DNA of 64,000 nt from contig BTRK01000005.1 in the NCBI GenBank assembly GCA_036245805.1, forward strand, positions 6,262,001-6,326,000, in the 5' to 3' direction. Position 1 is the stretch's first letter, and each line of letters starts with the position of its first letter. This document shows positions 35,202-47,910 of the stretch, one piece after another. Source of the DNA: Pristionchus mayeri (lineage: Eukaryota; Nematoda; Chromadorea; Rhabditida; Neodiplogasteridae). Position numbers and translations under genes: made by a program. The notes under the pieces are model-generated. The model was not told the DNA's origin. It searched no databases and saw only the letters and a list, made by a program, of their open reading frames with translations.

Positions 35202-36635
35202 CTACAATAATAATATCAACAATACTGTACAAATCAACCACGGGGGAGATACGGAAAGGGAGGGGAGGGGGTGCAGAAATAGGAGACTTTGGACCTATCA
35301 CACGGACTTTGACAAGTCGTGCGAAAGACGAGAGTATAAAGGACGAAGTGTTTTAAAGTAAATGTTTTAAAATCAATGATCAGAAATATTAGATTTTAGC
35401 ATTTTCCGGTCATGCTACATTGATTGTTCGCAACTTCAGTTGAGTGGTGCGTGTGATGCTATCGTAACCCAGTACTGATTTGTTTATGTTTTAGGTGGTT
35501 GTTGTGTGATTTCACACTCCGAAATGTTGTAATGATATAAAATATAAAATAAACCCAATGACGCACTCAGGGTAGCCGCTCGAAAGCAAAAATAATGCCC
35601 AACACGAATGAAACTACAGCAAAAGCTCATCGTGGGCGTGCATGTGGATTCCGATTCAACATAAGCTCTCCGCTTTTCTGGCACTTTTCACATGTCAGAA
35701 CGTGGAAAGATCAGGCACTATGAGGAGAGTAAAACTGGCGCAGAAAGAGAACCACTGGATTGTTGAAACACCTGCGATGTGCTCCATATTTCCGCTTTTC
35801 GGTTCTCCATTTGAGAGTGTAGGCACCGTTTTGGTTTTCTCTCTTCTATCTTCCTGTAGGGAATAAGAGTTGCGCAATATTTTCCTCGATATGTTTCTTC
35901 TACGGTTTCGGAACGGAACCTTATTGCTAGTACTATGTATTTCTAGTTGATTTATATTCTAGACGCTCTACAAGTTGTAGTGAATTATTTTCAGGATGAA
36001 TGCTCGTTTCGTGCACAGTCTCACGCTCGCTGCATTTCTACTACAATACATCACGTGGCCCTTATTCGGCATTTACGACTTATTCGACATTTACGGTATG
36101 GAATGTAAGTTATTTGCCACTTATTTTTGGTTCCTGCCATTCAAAGTTGACTAAGATATTTGTGCCGATGTATCTTCCTTTTTTCACATTATCAATACAC
36201 TTTTTGGAAAGAGAGAGATACACTATGGTATCGTTTCTTTGATTTCTAGGTGTACTCTCCGTTGTCATCATCATCTCTTCCGTGATGCACCTTCTCTATT
36301 TCGACAGAGTGGTCAGAAACGGCGACAAGAACTTCGCTGGATGCTTCTTCTGCTTTGAGGTTCGTGTGTTTATCCCTTTTACGCGTATCGTCAATTTAAC
36401 GCACCTGAAACATACTCGAAAAATTACCCACAACTACCTGGAACGGAGAACCCTAATCCTTTTTTTCTGCTAGAAATTTTAGACGTTTTTTTCAACTTCT
36501 TCTTGACTCTCTAAGATCGGAGTAGAGGGTGGCACATATTTCAAAAGCGTCGATTCAAGTTCATCGAGACCCATCAAAATAATGATTTTCAATTATCGAT
36601 TTTTCGAAAATTTGGATCTTTGATAACACATTGTA
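35042..36635. repeat. Direct partial copy of palindrome spacer and right-arm start
   Basis: From the SRD first exon through exon 2 of the four-TM gene, this region matches 45515-47272 in the same orientation. Differences: the other copy has about 165 extra bases at 45708-45871 (or they were lost here) and scattered indels. The match ends abruptly at 36635, where this copy runs straight into the end of the left palindrome arm. A 74-codon open frame at 35642-35866 recurs in the copies but shows no sign of being a gene. Confidence 0.85.
35996..36359 (+). pseudogene. Four-TM family gene, first two exons only
   Basis: Exon 1 (35996-36104, acceptor ttttcag directly before gATG) reads MNARFVHSLTLAAFLLQY, then TWPLFGIYDLF. 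Exon 2 (36250-36359) reads LSVVIIISSVMHLLYFDRVV and ends CFFCFE. Both are open and in phase. Exons 3 and 4 are absent because the duplication breakpoint lies 276 bases downstream, so this is a truncated duplicate of the gene at 44057-45069. Confidence 0.75.
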
Positions 36636-36640
36636 GGTCA

Positions 36641-37085
36641 ATCTGGTACCGTGTCCAATCGATTGTACAGTTTAGAGTACCCAAGTAACTACCGTAACCC
36701 AGTTCCTTGAGTCAGATCCAGTTCCTTGGGTCAAACATTTTTAAAAAAATCTAAAATCGAGCAAATCAATATTTTAAATTGTCCTTCCGTATCACTAATT
36801 ACTGTATAATCATTTTGTGATCGATTTGGAATTTTTAGAAATTTTTTTCTATTTTTTTAGAAAAAAATGTTTGACCCAGGGAACTGGGTTACGGTAGTTA
36901 CTTGGGTACTCTAAAATCGATTGGGCACGGTACCAGGACTTTTTGAAAATAAAGTTAGTTTGCGATAATCGAGGGTTACGGTAGTTGTATACGGTATCTG
37001 GGGGTACTGTACTATTTGTTGGGTACGGTAACTAGTCTTGACCCACCATTGACCCATCAATCAATTTTTGACCATGAACCCATAT
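36641..37085. mobile_element. Partial foldback element at the left-arm end
   Basis: The core 36641-36934 is itself an inverted repeat (ctggtaccgtgtccaatcga ... tcgattgggcacggtaccag). It is followed by the outer flank tcgagggttacggtagttg ... gaccatgaaccc. The full version is at 52848-53444, where the outer flank is present on both sides; here one outer arm is missing, so the palindrome boundary cuts this element. Confidence 0.75.
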
Positions 37086-37554
37086 TTATGGTTGAGCACT
37101 CCCCCCTCTAGTTGAGGGGGAAGTGCCGGTTGACCATGGGGTTCATGGCTTGAAAATGCCTCGCCGCCAGTGTTGGACAACTATGGTAACGACAAAATAA
37201 TATTACATATTGTCGGTATTGCGCATTGTTTGCATTAGAGTTATCTTCATTTCTGGATATATCTAGTGGGGTGGAAATGGCTCGCTTGATTATGAGCTAG
37301 AAAGTATGCAGATTGATTAAGCGGTTCCCTACAATCCACGTATACTATCTCGACGGTTGAGGAGGGGGGGGGGTGAGAAGGGAGGATCTTATTTGCATTT
37401 ACGGTATAAAATCACTCTCGGAATAACTTGATGGAATACGAGTTTGCCCACTATTTTCAAAATTGTGGAGGGCACTGATTAAACTGTATGATCGTTTCCG
37501 ATCTCTATTTCAAATGATTCGTTCCTATATCGCAATAATTGTCATTCCATTTAC

Positions 37555-37636
37555 CTCTATCTGATTGGATGAGGACCAGATAGACTAGTGCCTGCAGTGA
37601 GAAGGCGGCGACTGGAAGAACACCAATCAGTATTTG
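37555..37636 (-). pseudogene. Isolated first coding exon of a four-TM family gene
   Basis: Reads QILIGVLPVAAFSLQALVYL plus VLIQSDR with acceptor tttcag and donor in phase 1. It is the inverted copy of the exon at 52287-52368. The remaining exons of that gene lie outside the duplicated arm, so this copy is an orphan. Confidence 0.75.
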
Positions 37637-37778
37637 CTGAAATGAGCATGATTAACAATAAGATGATCCTCCTTTCTTATTTAAGTATCTGACGCCGTAT
37701 CTCTAAGAAGCGGACAATTCATTGAAGGGGTGTAGAGATTGTAAGTCTCTCATGCCAGAGGAGCGCACAAAAGACTGA

Positions 37779-37851
37779 TGGTGGCAGCGGGATTCGAACC
37801 CACGACCTTCATATCCATGGACAGATGCTCTAACCACTGAGCTATGCCCCC
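37779..37851 (-). other. tRNA-like sequence, palindrome copy 1
   Basis: 73 nt: GGGGGCATAGCTCAGTGGTT begins it and gggttcgaatcccgctgcca closes it. Acceptor, D and T arms pair (one mismatch in the acceptor), but the anticodon arm does not form a standard 5-bp stem with U33. A neighbouring copy lies 320 bp away with shared flanks (cagccgagaacg ... atcagtcttttgtgcgctcc), so it is a repeated unit. Possible pseudo-tRNA or SINE. Confidence 0.6.
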
Positions 37852-38098
37852 GTTCTCGGCTGTCCTCTCCTCGCGCATTATGGTTCATAGGGCCAGTGGT
37901 CACTACATGCCACCCCTCCATAAGCCGAGTTCCATCGAGGCAACCAGCCCTCACTGAGAACGGTACTCATACCATCATCTTTTGGCCTCATGACTTGATC
38001 CGGGCAAGCACTCTGGGGTACACTCCCACCGTTCCGAACGGTTGCTTCCCTATGTAGAGATTGTAAGTCTCTCATCAGAGGAGCGCACAAAAGACTGA

Positions 38099-38171
38099 TG
38101 GAAGCAGCGGGATTCGAACCCACGACCTTCATATCCATGCACAGATGCTCTAACCACTGAGCTATGCCCCC
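38099..38171 (-). other. tRNA-like sequence, palindrome copy 2
   Basis: 73 nt, differing from its neighbour by a few bases (ctgtgcatgg instead of ctgtccatgg; acceptor end tgcttcca, which pairs through G-T). Same weak anticodon arm. Confidence 0.6.
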
Positions 38172-38233
38172 GTTCTCGGCTGTCCTCTCCTCGCGCATTA
38201 TGGTTTATAGGGCCAGTGGGCACTACATGGGCT

Positions 38234-39556
38234 GGGACAGTGATTTTTCGAAAACATGAAATTTGAGGTTGTTGTGGATGCTGATGACGTTGATCAGTCT
38301 CATTTTGCATATATGGTCATATTTGGTGAGCTATGGAGCGTCCTAAAATCACGTATTTTCCTGTTTTTGACGTCTATCACAATTCAGATACATGCAATAA
38401 AGACGAAAAGTGATTTCGTGGGGTAGTTTTTCATTCTCTACATGATGTATGAGAACTTCGCATGGCAATTTCTTCATTGGTTTCCCGAACACATCTATGG
38501 GTTAAACTCAAAAAAGCATTAAGCCATTTTACAGGGATGTTTGTAGTACTGTATAAAGGCCATAAAACAATTTTGGTGCAAATCGGGAATGGAACTTTCC
38601 AGAAATTGTTGTTTCAATATTTCATCTCATTCCTCTTGCATTATTCGCGGTCGAGAGAAAGAACGTGTGTCACATTCCACAGCTCTTCACACATGCCTAT
38701 GTAGCTCAATGGTTAATCGTTGGGTTAGCGATCATTTTTGATTCAACATGACCAGTTCGAATCCATCCGGCGTCGGAAGATTTGTGCCATTTTAGATCAC
38801 CTAAATTTTCAATTCGTAGACGATAGGTTTAAAAAATAAGATGCTAACAAGCATAAACTCATCTTGCAAGCTCAGGTCTTCATCTAATTTTCAAGAAGGA
38901 TGTCTACAATTTACCTGTTTCGTAGTCAAGTCATATCTGTTCATATATGTTCTTTACTATTTTGTTTGCACCTTATTTTACATCTATCCTATACAAATGG
39001 AAAATATAATCTAAAATGGCAAAAATCTTCCGACGCCGGATGGATTCGAACTGGCCATGTTGAATCAAAAATGATCGCTAACCCAACGATTAACCATTGA
39101 GCTACATAGGTACGTGTGGAGAGCTGTGGAATGTGACACACGTTCTTTCTCTCGACCGCGAATAGTGCAAGAGGAATGAGATGAAATATTGAAACAACAC
39201 TTTCTCGAAAGTCCCATTCCCGATTTTCACCAAAATTGTTTTATGGCCTTTACACAGTACTACAAACATCTGTAAAATGGCTTAAAGCCATATATGTGTT
39301 CAGGAAACACATGAAGACATTGTGATGCGAAGTTCGCATATATCGTATCACGTAGAGAATGAAAAACTACCCCAGGAAAACAATTTTCGTTTTTATTGCA
39401 TCTCTCTGAATTCTGATATACGTCATAAACAGGAAAATACGTGATTTTAGGACGCTCCATAGCTCATCAAATATGACCAAATATGCAAAATAAGACTGAT
39501 CATCATCAGCATCCAAAACAACCCCAAATTCCATGTTTTCAAAAAATCGCTGTTCC
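38234..39556. mobile_element. Foldback element with inverted tRNA-like modules
   Basis: Ends gggacagtgatttttcgaaa (left) and the inverted ttttcaaaaaatcgctgttc (right). Arms of about 550 bp match inverted (left tcctaaaatcacgtattttc; right gaaaatacgtgattttagga). Each arm contains a tRNA-like block, at about 38695-38772 (+) and about 39110-39031 (-), with A box TAGCTCAATGG and B box AGTTCGAATCC. The same layout occurs in the unrelated foldback at 21186-22303. In the right palindrome arm this element is cut by the N gap. Confidence 0.8.
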
Positions 39557-39787
39557 AATGTTTGTCCGAGTCTTACAAGTACGGCGTCATCTACATTTGC
39601 ATGTCAGTCTGACAAGCATAACAAACATTTTTCCCGACAATACCTTGAGTTGAGTCTCGCCCTCCTTGTCCGGATATCGTTTACCCTTAAAATTCTACGA
39701 GTGAGAAGGGGTAGGGGGCAATATCTTATTTGCATGACATAATCAATTCCCTCTCGGAATAACATCAAAATTGGCGGAGAATTGCAA

Positions 39788-41196
<1,409 letters not shown>

Positions 41197-41950
41197 CCTG
41201 AATCGAGGGAATGCACAAACGTTTTGTACTGCATCTTGAATCATCTGAAAATGTTAAGATTTATCTACGAACTGTGAATGAAATAGTAAGTAAGCATTGA
41301 GAACAAATAACGTTATGAATTTATTAGTAGATGTCTTACTGAAATCATGGCGAATTGATGCAACTATTGCGCAATCCTGCGAAACGACACGTAGTAAAAT
41401 GGGGAAAGATAGGATACAAACCGATGCTACCACAGATGGAGAAATCGGAAAACGGAAGGGAGCATATGGCAGGTGTTACAACATCATTATACTGACGCCG
41501 CATTATAACTCTTCTCAGTTTCCGTGACTCAGCATGCGCTTGACAGGAGACATTTGCGTTGATGAGACGTTATATTTCTAGGTTGTCTGAATTGCGATCA
41601 TCGCTTGCTGTCCTGTGACTTCGATAGGCTGATAGTTGTTGAGCCATTGTACATGTCTGGCTCAATGAACTTTTAGATGTGTCGACGTTTAATGTTCCTG
41701 CGTTTCCTCTTGTTCTCGTCAGCACTGTTTAGTATACTTTAGGTGTATGGTGATGTCTGCATATAACGCCGATTCATTAACGTCTTATCCGGATAAATCA
41801 CATGATTACTCTACGCGTGATCGTAATCCGAATACAGATGAATATCCAATTATTAAATGTGTATTTCTAATTTTTCAGAAATTAAACTATCACTTCAAAT
41901 AATGGATAACAAATGAAGTTACAATCTAAATCGACCAAAACAAATCCATC

Positions 41951-43795
41951 TTAGAGAAGTTCGTATCCATTCTTGTAAATGCTTGGGAATGCTGCGATTT
42001 CGCGCGGCAGGTTCTTGAGGAGTTTCTCTCCATCCTCTCCATCACCAGAGTCAATTGGGTTAGAAAACGAGGCGATTCCAATCACTGATTCGAAAATATC
42101 ATCGTGCGCATGCAAAACAAAGCACGAAATTGCTGAAATGTAACGATTAAGGATGGATTATATTTCAGCTCCACTTAGGGATAAAATTAGAGATAATTTA
42201 GGGATAAGATAAATTAATTGGGGGATTTAGTCTGACCTTGCACGGCAATACACATTGTAACCAAAAAGTTTGGGTTCATGTAGGGATATCGGAAGTCGAG
42301 GCAACCAATGTAAGGCATCATGCATAGTACGGTAATCTGAATTTACTTTCGTAATAATTGTTAAACATTTATTTCTGATTGTATGATAATATTTTATATA
42401 ATGATATGAAATAATCATATAAAAGATTATATAATTTGGCACCTCATAGTAGAAAAAGTACGAGTTGCAATCGATCCGCCAGTTGCTGTTTAATCCGGAA
42501 TGGCAAATAGCGAAACAGCTATGGACACCAATTGCAAGAATCAGTAGAACGATAGATAAGACAACAGCTTAAAGTATACTTGCCGATGTATAAGGAATGA
42601 TATTCGCATAGCATTGCAAAACATTCTATTAGGTTGATTCAAAAGTTTCTTTCTTTTTTCTTGCTTGCACATTTTGACCTCCCAAATTCTTCGCATTCGA
42701 CCAATCAACTAATGATTTTTCAAAGATGATGCGGGGATACAAACACTCTATAGCGGGCGTTATATTGAGCCGGTTAGATAAGTGAGCATGGGACAGTAAA
42801 ATTCCGAAATTGTCAAACTAGGTCAGCACTAAGGACTTTTCAATATCCAAATCTCCATGGAGAAATGTGATGAGCTCGACTTTGGCATGTTATTGTAGAG
42901 TACTGTGATTGGGCATATCATATGACACATCAACACTACTCAGCCATGAATAGCCTTTTTGAAATACGTGCCCAATTATCGAACCGTACTTTTCACAAAT
43001 TTCGGAATTTCTATTAATGAGCACATTATTCTTGCATATCGGTGAGGAGGAATAAGCTATGATACGTTGTGAAGTACCCACACGTGTGTGTATACATGTG
43101 CTTTTTGGAATGGATTCTCCGTCCCGTTTAAGAACTGAAATTTTCGAAATCATGATCTTGAGATTCATGCGCCGAAATCAGCACTTTTCGGGGTCCATTG
43201 TTTCCTACGCGCGCTTGAATCCGAATTTTTAGCTCTTATCTGAACAATGTAGTCTTGTCCTATTGTTAGTTGACTTCGAAGAACAAGTTGGCCACAACTA
43301 TAAGAAAACCAGCATCCAATCGAAAATGTTAAAAAGTGACCGTTTTCCTGATTTTTATTTTTTGAAATTTGAGAACTTCTTACGATGATACGTAGAATCA
43401 TAACAACTCTATGGATGTAATCTACAATCACGACCCTACCATATAGTTATCGGAAATTCGTGAGGGTTCAAACAAAACGGCAGAAATTTGAAAACGAAAA
43501 AAGAAAGAAACATTTGAATCAACCTAATAGTCAAAAGCATTGCTGCACATTGTCGGCGTTTATTGCCCGAACTAGTTATCAGCAGCCTCTGTCTCATCAT
43601 ATTCTACAATGATCGAGTGGTCTAGATATTCTAGTTGGTTGAATGTTCTAGATACTCGCGAGGGAGTGTAACTCATGCATTTCTCGTCAGGCACTATTTA
43701 ACCTTGTACTCACATTTTCCTGATTGGATGAGGAACAGGTAGAACATGGCTTGTAGTGGAAACGCCGCGATTGGAAAAGCAGCAAGGAGTATTTG
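41951..43795 (-). CDS. Four-TM family protein (left-arm gene 2), 5' exon not found
   Basis: Family unrecognised. Exons in phase: 43795-43714 (QILLAAFPIAAFPLQAMFYL), 42567-42443 (VVLSIVLLILAIGVHSCFAI ... SYFFYYE), 42336-42237 (ITVLCMMPYIGCLDF, ends MCIAVQ) and 42132-41951 (SCFVLHAHDDIFESVIGIAS, then an acidic stretch, ends YKNGYELL stop). At least 162 aa. The first listed exon follows an acceptor (attatag), so a short upstream exon with the ATG is expected but not identified. Intron 1 holds a mariner-like MITE. The last exon resembles that of the gene ending at 54205 (EFAAFPCIHEDGYEIL). Role unknown; membrane location predicted. Confidence 0.65.
42630..43527. mobile_element. Mariner-like MITE, about 0.9 kb (left arm)
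   Basis: Ends TTAGGTTGATTCAAAAGTTT, then CTTTCTTTTTTC, and inverted GAAAAAAGAAAGAAACATTT, then GAATCAACCTAA; TA on both sides. It contains open frames (43168-42890, 43431-43165) with no transposase motifs. The inverted twin is at 48182-49083. Confidence 0.8.
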
Positions 43796-44056
43796 CTATA
43801 ATGAGTATCTATCAGATCTACACTTATTTTCCGTTTTTTCATTTGCAGCTCCAAGATAATCGAATACCCGTCAATACTCGCTCAATGTACCGTTCGAATC
43901 AATCACAGAGTGGAAATTAAAACTTTTAGCAACCGCGCGCCTGGTTGAAATATGTATCAAGTATTGGATGACTATTTTGATGTCGCTTGATCTCTCGCTC
44001 TCTCGTCTTGTGAAACTGTCCTGTCTGATTCTAGAGTCACATTTTTCAGATAATAC

Positions 44057-45069
44057 TTATTGGAGATTTCTTGCCCGCTTTACCTTGGCTTGATTCTCGC
44101 CGTCCTTGTCGATGGCATTCGATCGCTCGGCATCCACATTCGGCTTGTTCATGTACAGATCGAGGCAAGTTGAGGCTGAAGTAAAATGTAGAAGGTAAAG
44201 GTATGCACGTCATGCGATTTAACAGTTGTCAAAATACGACCACGCTAGGTCATGTGAGGAGCGGTGAGGTCGACTATTGCTAGGGTGATGTCACTGTTTT
44301 ATAAAAGAAAGTGCGTAATCTGACTAACTTTGCATGATCAATGGAGCGATGAAGACAGGAAAGTCGGGAAAATAGCAATAGACTACTTTGTACCAGAACA
44401 GGAGCCACTGGGAGGCGGTTACTGTGACCTACAATGTGTTATCAAAGATCCAAATTTTCGAAAAATCGATAATTGAAAATCATTATTTTGATGGGTCTCG
44501 ATGAACTTGAATCGACGCTTTTGAAATATGTGCCACCCTCTACTCCGATCTTAGAGAGTCAAGAAGAAGTTGAAAAAAACGTCTAAAATTTCTAGCAGAA
44601 AAAAAGGATTAGGGTTCTCCGTTCCAGGTAGTTGTGGGTAATTTTTCGAGTATGTTTCAGGTGCGTTAAATTGACGATACGCGTAAAAGGGATAAACACA
44701 CGAACCTCAAAGCAGAAGAAGCATCCAGCGAAGTTCTTGTCGCCGTTTCTGACCACTCTGTCGAAATAGAGAAGGTGCATCACGGAAGAGATGATGATGA
44801 CAACGGAGAGTACACCTAGAAATCAAAGAAACGATACCATAGTGTATCTCTCTCTTTCCAAAAAGTGTATTGATAATGTGAAAAAAGGAAGATACATCGG
44901 CACAAATATCTTAGTCAACTTTGAATGGCAGGAACCAAAAATAAGTGGCAAATAACTTACATTCCATACCGTAAATGTCGAATAAGTCGTAAATGCCGAA
45001 TAAGGGCCACGTGATGTATTGTAGTAGAAATGCAGCGAGCGTGAGACTGTGCACGAAACGAGCATTCAT
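44057..45069 (-). CDS. Four-TM family protein, 145 aa (left-arm gene 1)
   Basis: Best-preserved member of the unrecognised family. Exons: 45069-44961 (MNARFVHSLTLAAFLLQY...), 44815-44706 (LSVVIIISSVMHLLYFDRVV, ends CFFCFE), 44428-44329 (VTVTASQWLLFWYKVVYCYF, ends APLIMQ) and 44175-44057 (STCLDLYMNKPNVDAERSNA, then a charged tail ending ARNLQ stop). Total 438 nt, all joins in phase. Hydrophobic segments: one in exon 1, one in exon 2, one or two in exon 3; the C-terminus is charged and likely cytosolic. The ATG follows a strong ttttcag, so trans-splicing or a 5' untranslated exon is plausible. The right-arm copy differs by several one-base indels, which argues that this version is correct. Confidence 0.72.
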
Positions 45070-45242
45070 CCTGAAAATAATTCACTACAACTTGTAGAGC
45101 GTCTAGAATATAAATCAACTAGAAATACATAGTACTAGCAATAAGGTTCCGTTCCGAAACCGTAGAAGAAACATATCGAGGAAAATATTGCGCAACTCTT
45201 ATTCCCTACAGGAAGATAGAAGAGAGAAAACCAAAACGGTGC

Positions 45243-45704
45243 CTACACTCGCAAATGGAGAACCGAAAAGCGGAATATGGAGCACATCGCAGGTGTTTCA
45301 ACAATCCAGTGGTTCTCTTTCTGCGCCAGTTTTACTCTCCTCATAGTGCCTGATCTTTCCACGTTCTGACATGTGAAAAATGCCAGAAAAGCGGAGAGCT
45401 TATGTTGAATCGGAATCCACATGCACGCCCACGATGAGCTTTTGCTCATCGTGGGATCGTTTATGGTTGTGAGAAGCAGGAGAGTTGAATATTTCTGAAT
45501 TGAAAATGTGTATATTTTGATAATTCGAGTAAAATTACCTTGAACGATGAAGGAGTATGACGCAATATGGCATAACCAAGAAGTACATTTGCTGAAATTC
45601 CCACAAGTACTAAAGAGTACTGAGCTATAGCTGCAGCGATAAATGATGAATGTTCTGCGGATGTGTATGCCATCTACAATAATAATATCAACAATACAGT
45701 ACAA
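45243..45704 (-). other. Chimeric open frame across the palindrome junction
   Basis: A 153-codon frame in which the truncated SRD TM2 exon (LLLLTTIND) runs directly into duplicated flank sequence (PTMSKSSSWACM). It documents the breakpoint. It is unlikely to be a gene, because upstream it reads through intron and the exon 1 region out of frame. Confidence 0.6.
45455..45673 (-). pseudogene. SRD receptor fragment, empty retroelement site
   Basis: Exon 1 (45673-45539) encodes the same TM1 as the intact SRD gene with one Pro-to-Ser change (AEHSSF). The intron is short, with no LTR element: tgtgtatattttgataattcg. The TM2 exon (45494-45455) stops after LLLLTTIND at the palindrome junction. All further exons are missing, so it cannot encode a receptor. 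Confidence 0.88.
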
Positions 45705-46634
45705 ATCATTGGATAATCAATAATTATGGGATTCATGTAGCTAACCATACCCAAACGAGGACACTACAATGACAACAATAATAATGTGGAGGTGACGTCT
45801 TTTAAAACGAGAATAGCTGAGTTCAGTGCAGTGCATGTGGATGGAGTGCAAGCACAATATATCAACATTGCATGACAACCACGGGGGAGATACGGAAAGG
45901 GAGGGGAGGGGGTGCAGAAATAGGAGACTTTGGACCTATCACACGGACTTTGACAAGTCGTGCGAAAGACGAGAGTATAAAGGACGAAGTGTTTTAGAGT
46001 AAATGTTTTTGAATCAATGATCAGAAATATTAGATTTTAGCATTTTCCGGTCATGCTACATTGATTGTTCGCAACTTCAGTTGAGTGGTGCGTGTGATGC
46101 TATCGTAACCCAGTACTGATTTTTTTTTTTTTAGGTGGTTGTTGTGTGATTTCACACTCCCGAAATGTTGTAATGATCATTTATAAAATAAACCCAATGA
46201 CGCACTCAGGGTAGCCGCTCGAAAGCAAAAATAATGCCCAACACGAATTAAACTACAGCAAAAGCTCATCGTGGGCGTGCATGTGGATTCCGATTCAACA
46301 TAAGCTCTCCGCTTTTCTGGCACTTTTCACATGTCAGAACGTGGAAAGATCAGGCACTATGAGGAGAGTAAAACTGGCGCAGAAAGAGAACCACTGGATT
46401 GTTGAAACACCTGCGATGTGCTCCATATTTCCGCTTTTCGGTTCTCCATTTGAGAGTGTAGGCACCGTTTTGGGTTTTCTCTCTTCTATCTTCCTGTAGG
46501 GAATAAGAGTTGCGCAATATTTTCCTCGAATGTTTCTTCTACGGTTTCGGAACGGAACCTTATTGCTAGTACTATGTATTTCTAGTTGATTTATATTCTA
46601 GACGCTCTACAAGTTGTAGTGAATTATTTTCAGG

Positions 46635-47649
46635 ATGAATGCTCGTTTCGTGCACAGTCTCACGCTCGCTGCATTTCTACTACAATACATCACGTGGCCT
46701 TATTCGGCATTTACGACTTATTCGACATTTACGGTATGGAATGTAAGTTATTTTGCCACTTATTTTTGGTTCCTGCCATTCAAAGTTGACTAAGATATTT
46801 GTGCCGATGTATCTTCCTTTTTTCACATTATCAATACACTTTTTGGAAAGAGAGAGATACACTATGGTATCGTTTCTTTGATTTCTAGGTGTACTCTCCG
46901 TTGTCATCATCATCTCTTCCGTGATGCACCTTCTCTATTTCGACAGAGTGGTCAGAAACGGCGACAAGAACTTCGCTGGATGCTTCTTCTGCTTTGAGGT
47001 TCGTGTGTTTATCCCTTTTACGCGTATCGTCAATTTAACGCACCTGAAACATACTCGAAAAAATTACCCACAACTACCTGGAACGGAGAACCCTAATCCT
47101 TTTTTTCTGCTAGAAATTTTAGACGTTTTTTTCAACTTCTTCTTGACTCTCTAAGATCGGAGTAGAGGGTGGCACATATTTCAAAAGCGTCGATTCAAGT
47201 TCATCGAGACCCATCAAAATAATGATTTTCATTATCGATTTTTCGAAAATTTGGATCTTTGATAACACATTGTAAGGTCACAGTAACCGCCCTCCCAGTG
47301 GCTCCTGTTCTGGTACAAAGTAGTCTATTGCTATTTTCCCGACTTTTCTGTCTTCATCGCTCCATTGATCATGCAAAGTTAGTCAGATTACGCACTTTCT
47401 TTTATAAACAGTGACATCACCCTAGCAATAGTCGACCTCACCGCTCCTCACATGACCCTAGCGTGGTCGTATTTTGACAACTGTTAAATCGCATGACGTG
47501 CATACCTTTACCTTCTACATTTTACTTCAGCCTCAACTTGCCTCGATCTGTACATGAACAAGCCGATGTGGATGCCGAGCGATCGAATGCCATCGACAAG
47601 GACGGCGAGAATCAAGCCAAGGTAAAGCGGGGCAAGAAATCTCCAATAA
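46635..47649 (+). pseudogene. Right-arm copy of four-TM gene 1, frameshifted
   Basis: Exons 46635-46742, 46889-46998, 47277-47377 and 47531 to about 47649. Against the left-arm copy: one base lost in exon 1 (gtggccttatt for gtggcccttatt), one extra base before the exon 3 acceptor, one extra C in exon 3 (cgccctcccag), one base lost in exon 4 (aagccgatgtgg for aagccgaatgtgg) and one G gained just after. All are in short runs, so consensus error is as likely as gene death. Confidence 0.7.
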
Positions 47650-47910
47650 GTATTATCTGAAAAATGTGACTCTAGAATCAGACAGGACAGTTTCACAAGA
47701 CGAGAGAGCGAGAGATCAAGCGACATCAAAATAGTCATCCAATACTTGATACATATTTCAACCAGGCGCGCGGTTGCTAAAAGTTTTAATTTCCACTCTG
47801 TGATTGATTCGAACGGTACATTGAGCGAGTATTGACGGGTATTCGATTATCTTGGAGCTGCAAATGAAAAAACGGAAAATAAGTGTAGATCTGATAGATA
47901 CTCATTATAG

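Noticed and set aside
35642..35866. 74-codon frame repeated in all three copies of the duplicated region
   Set aside because: Its conservation is explained by recent duplication; no splice, signal or motif supports it, and it sits between two divergent genes.
37703..38310. Open frames over the tRNA-like repeats (and their copies at 51668-52220)
   Set aside because: They follow the tRNA-like units and their flanks, and recur only because the DNA is duplicated.
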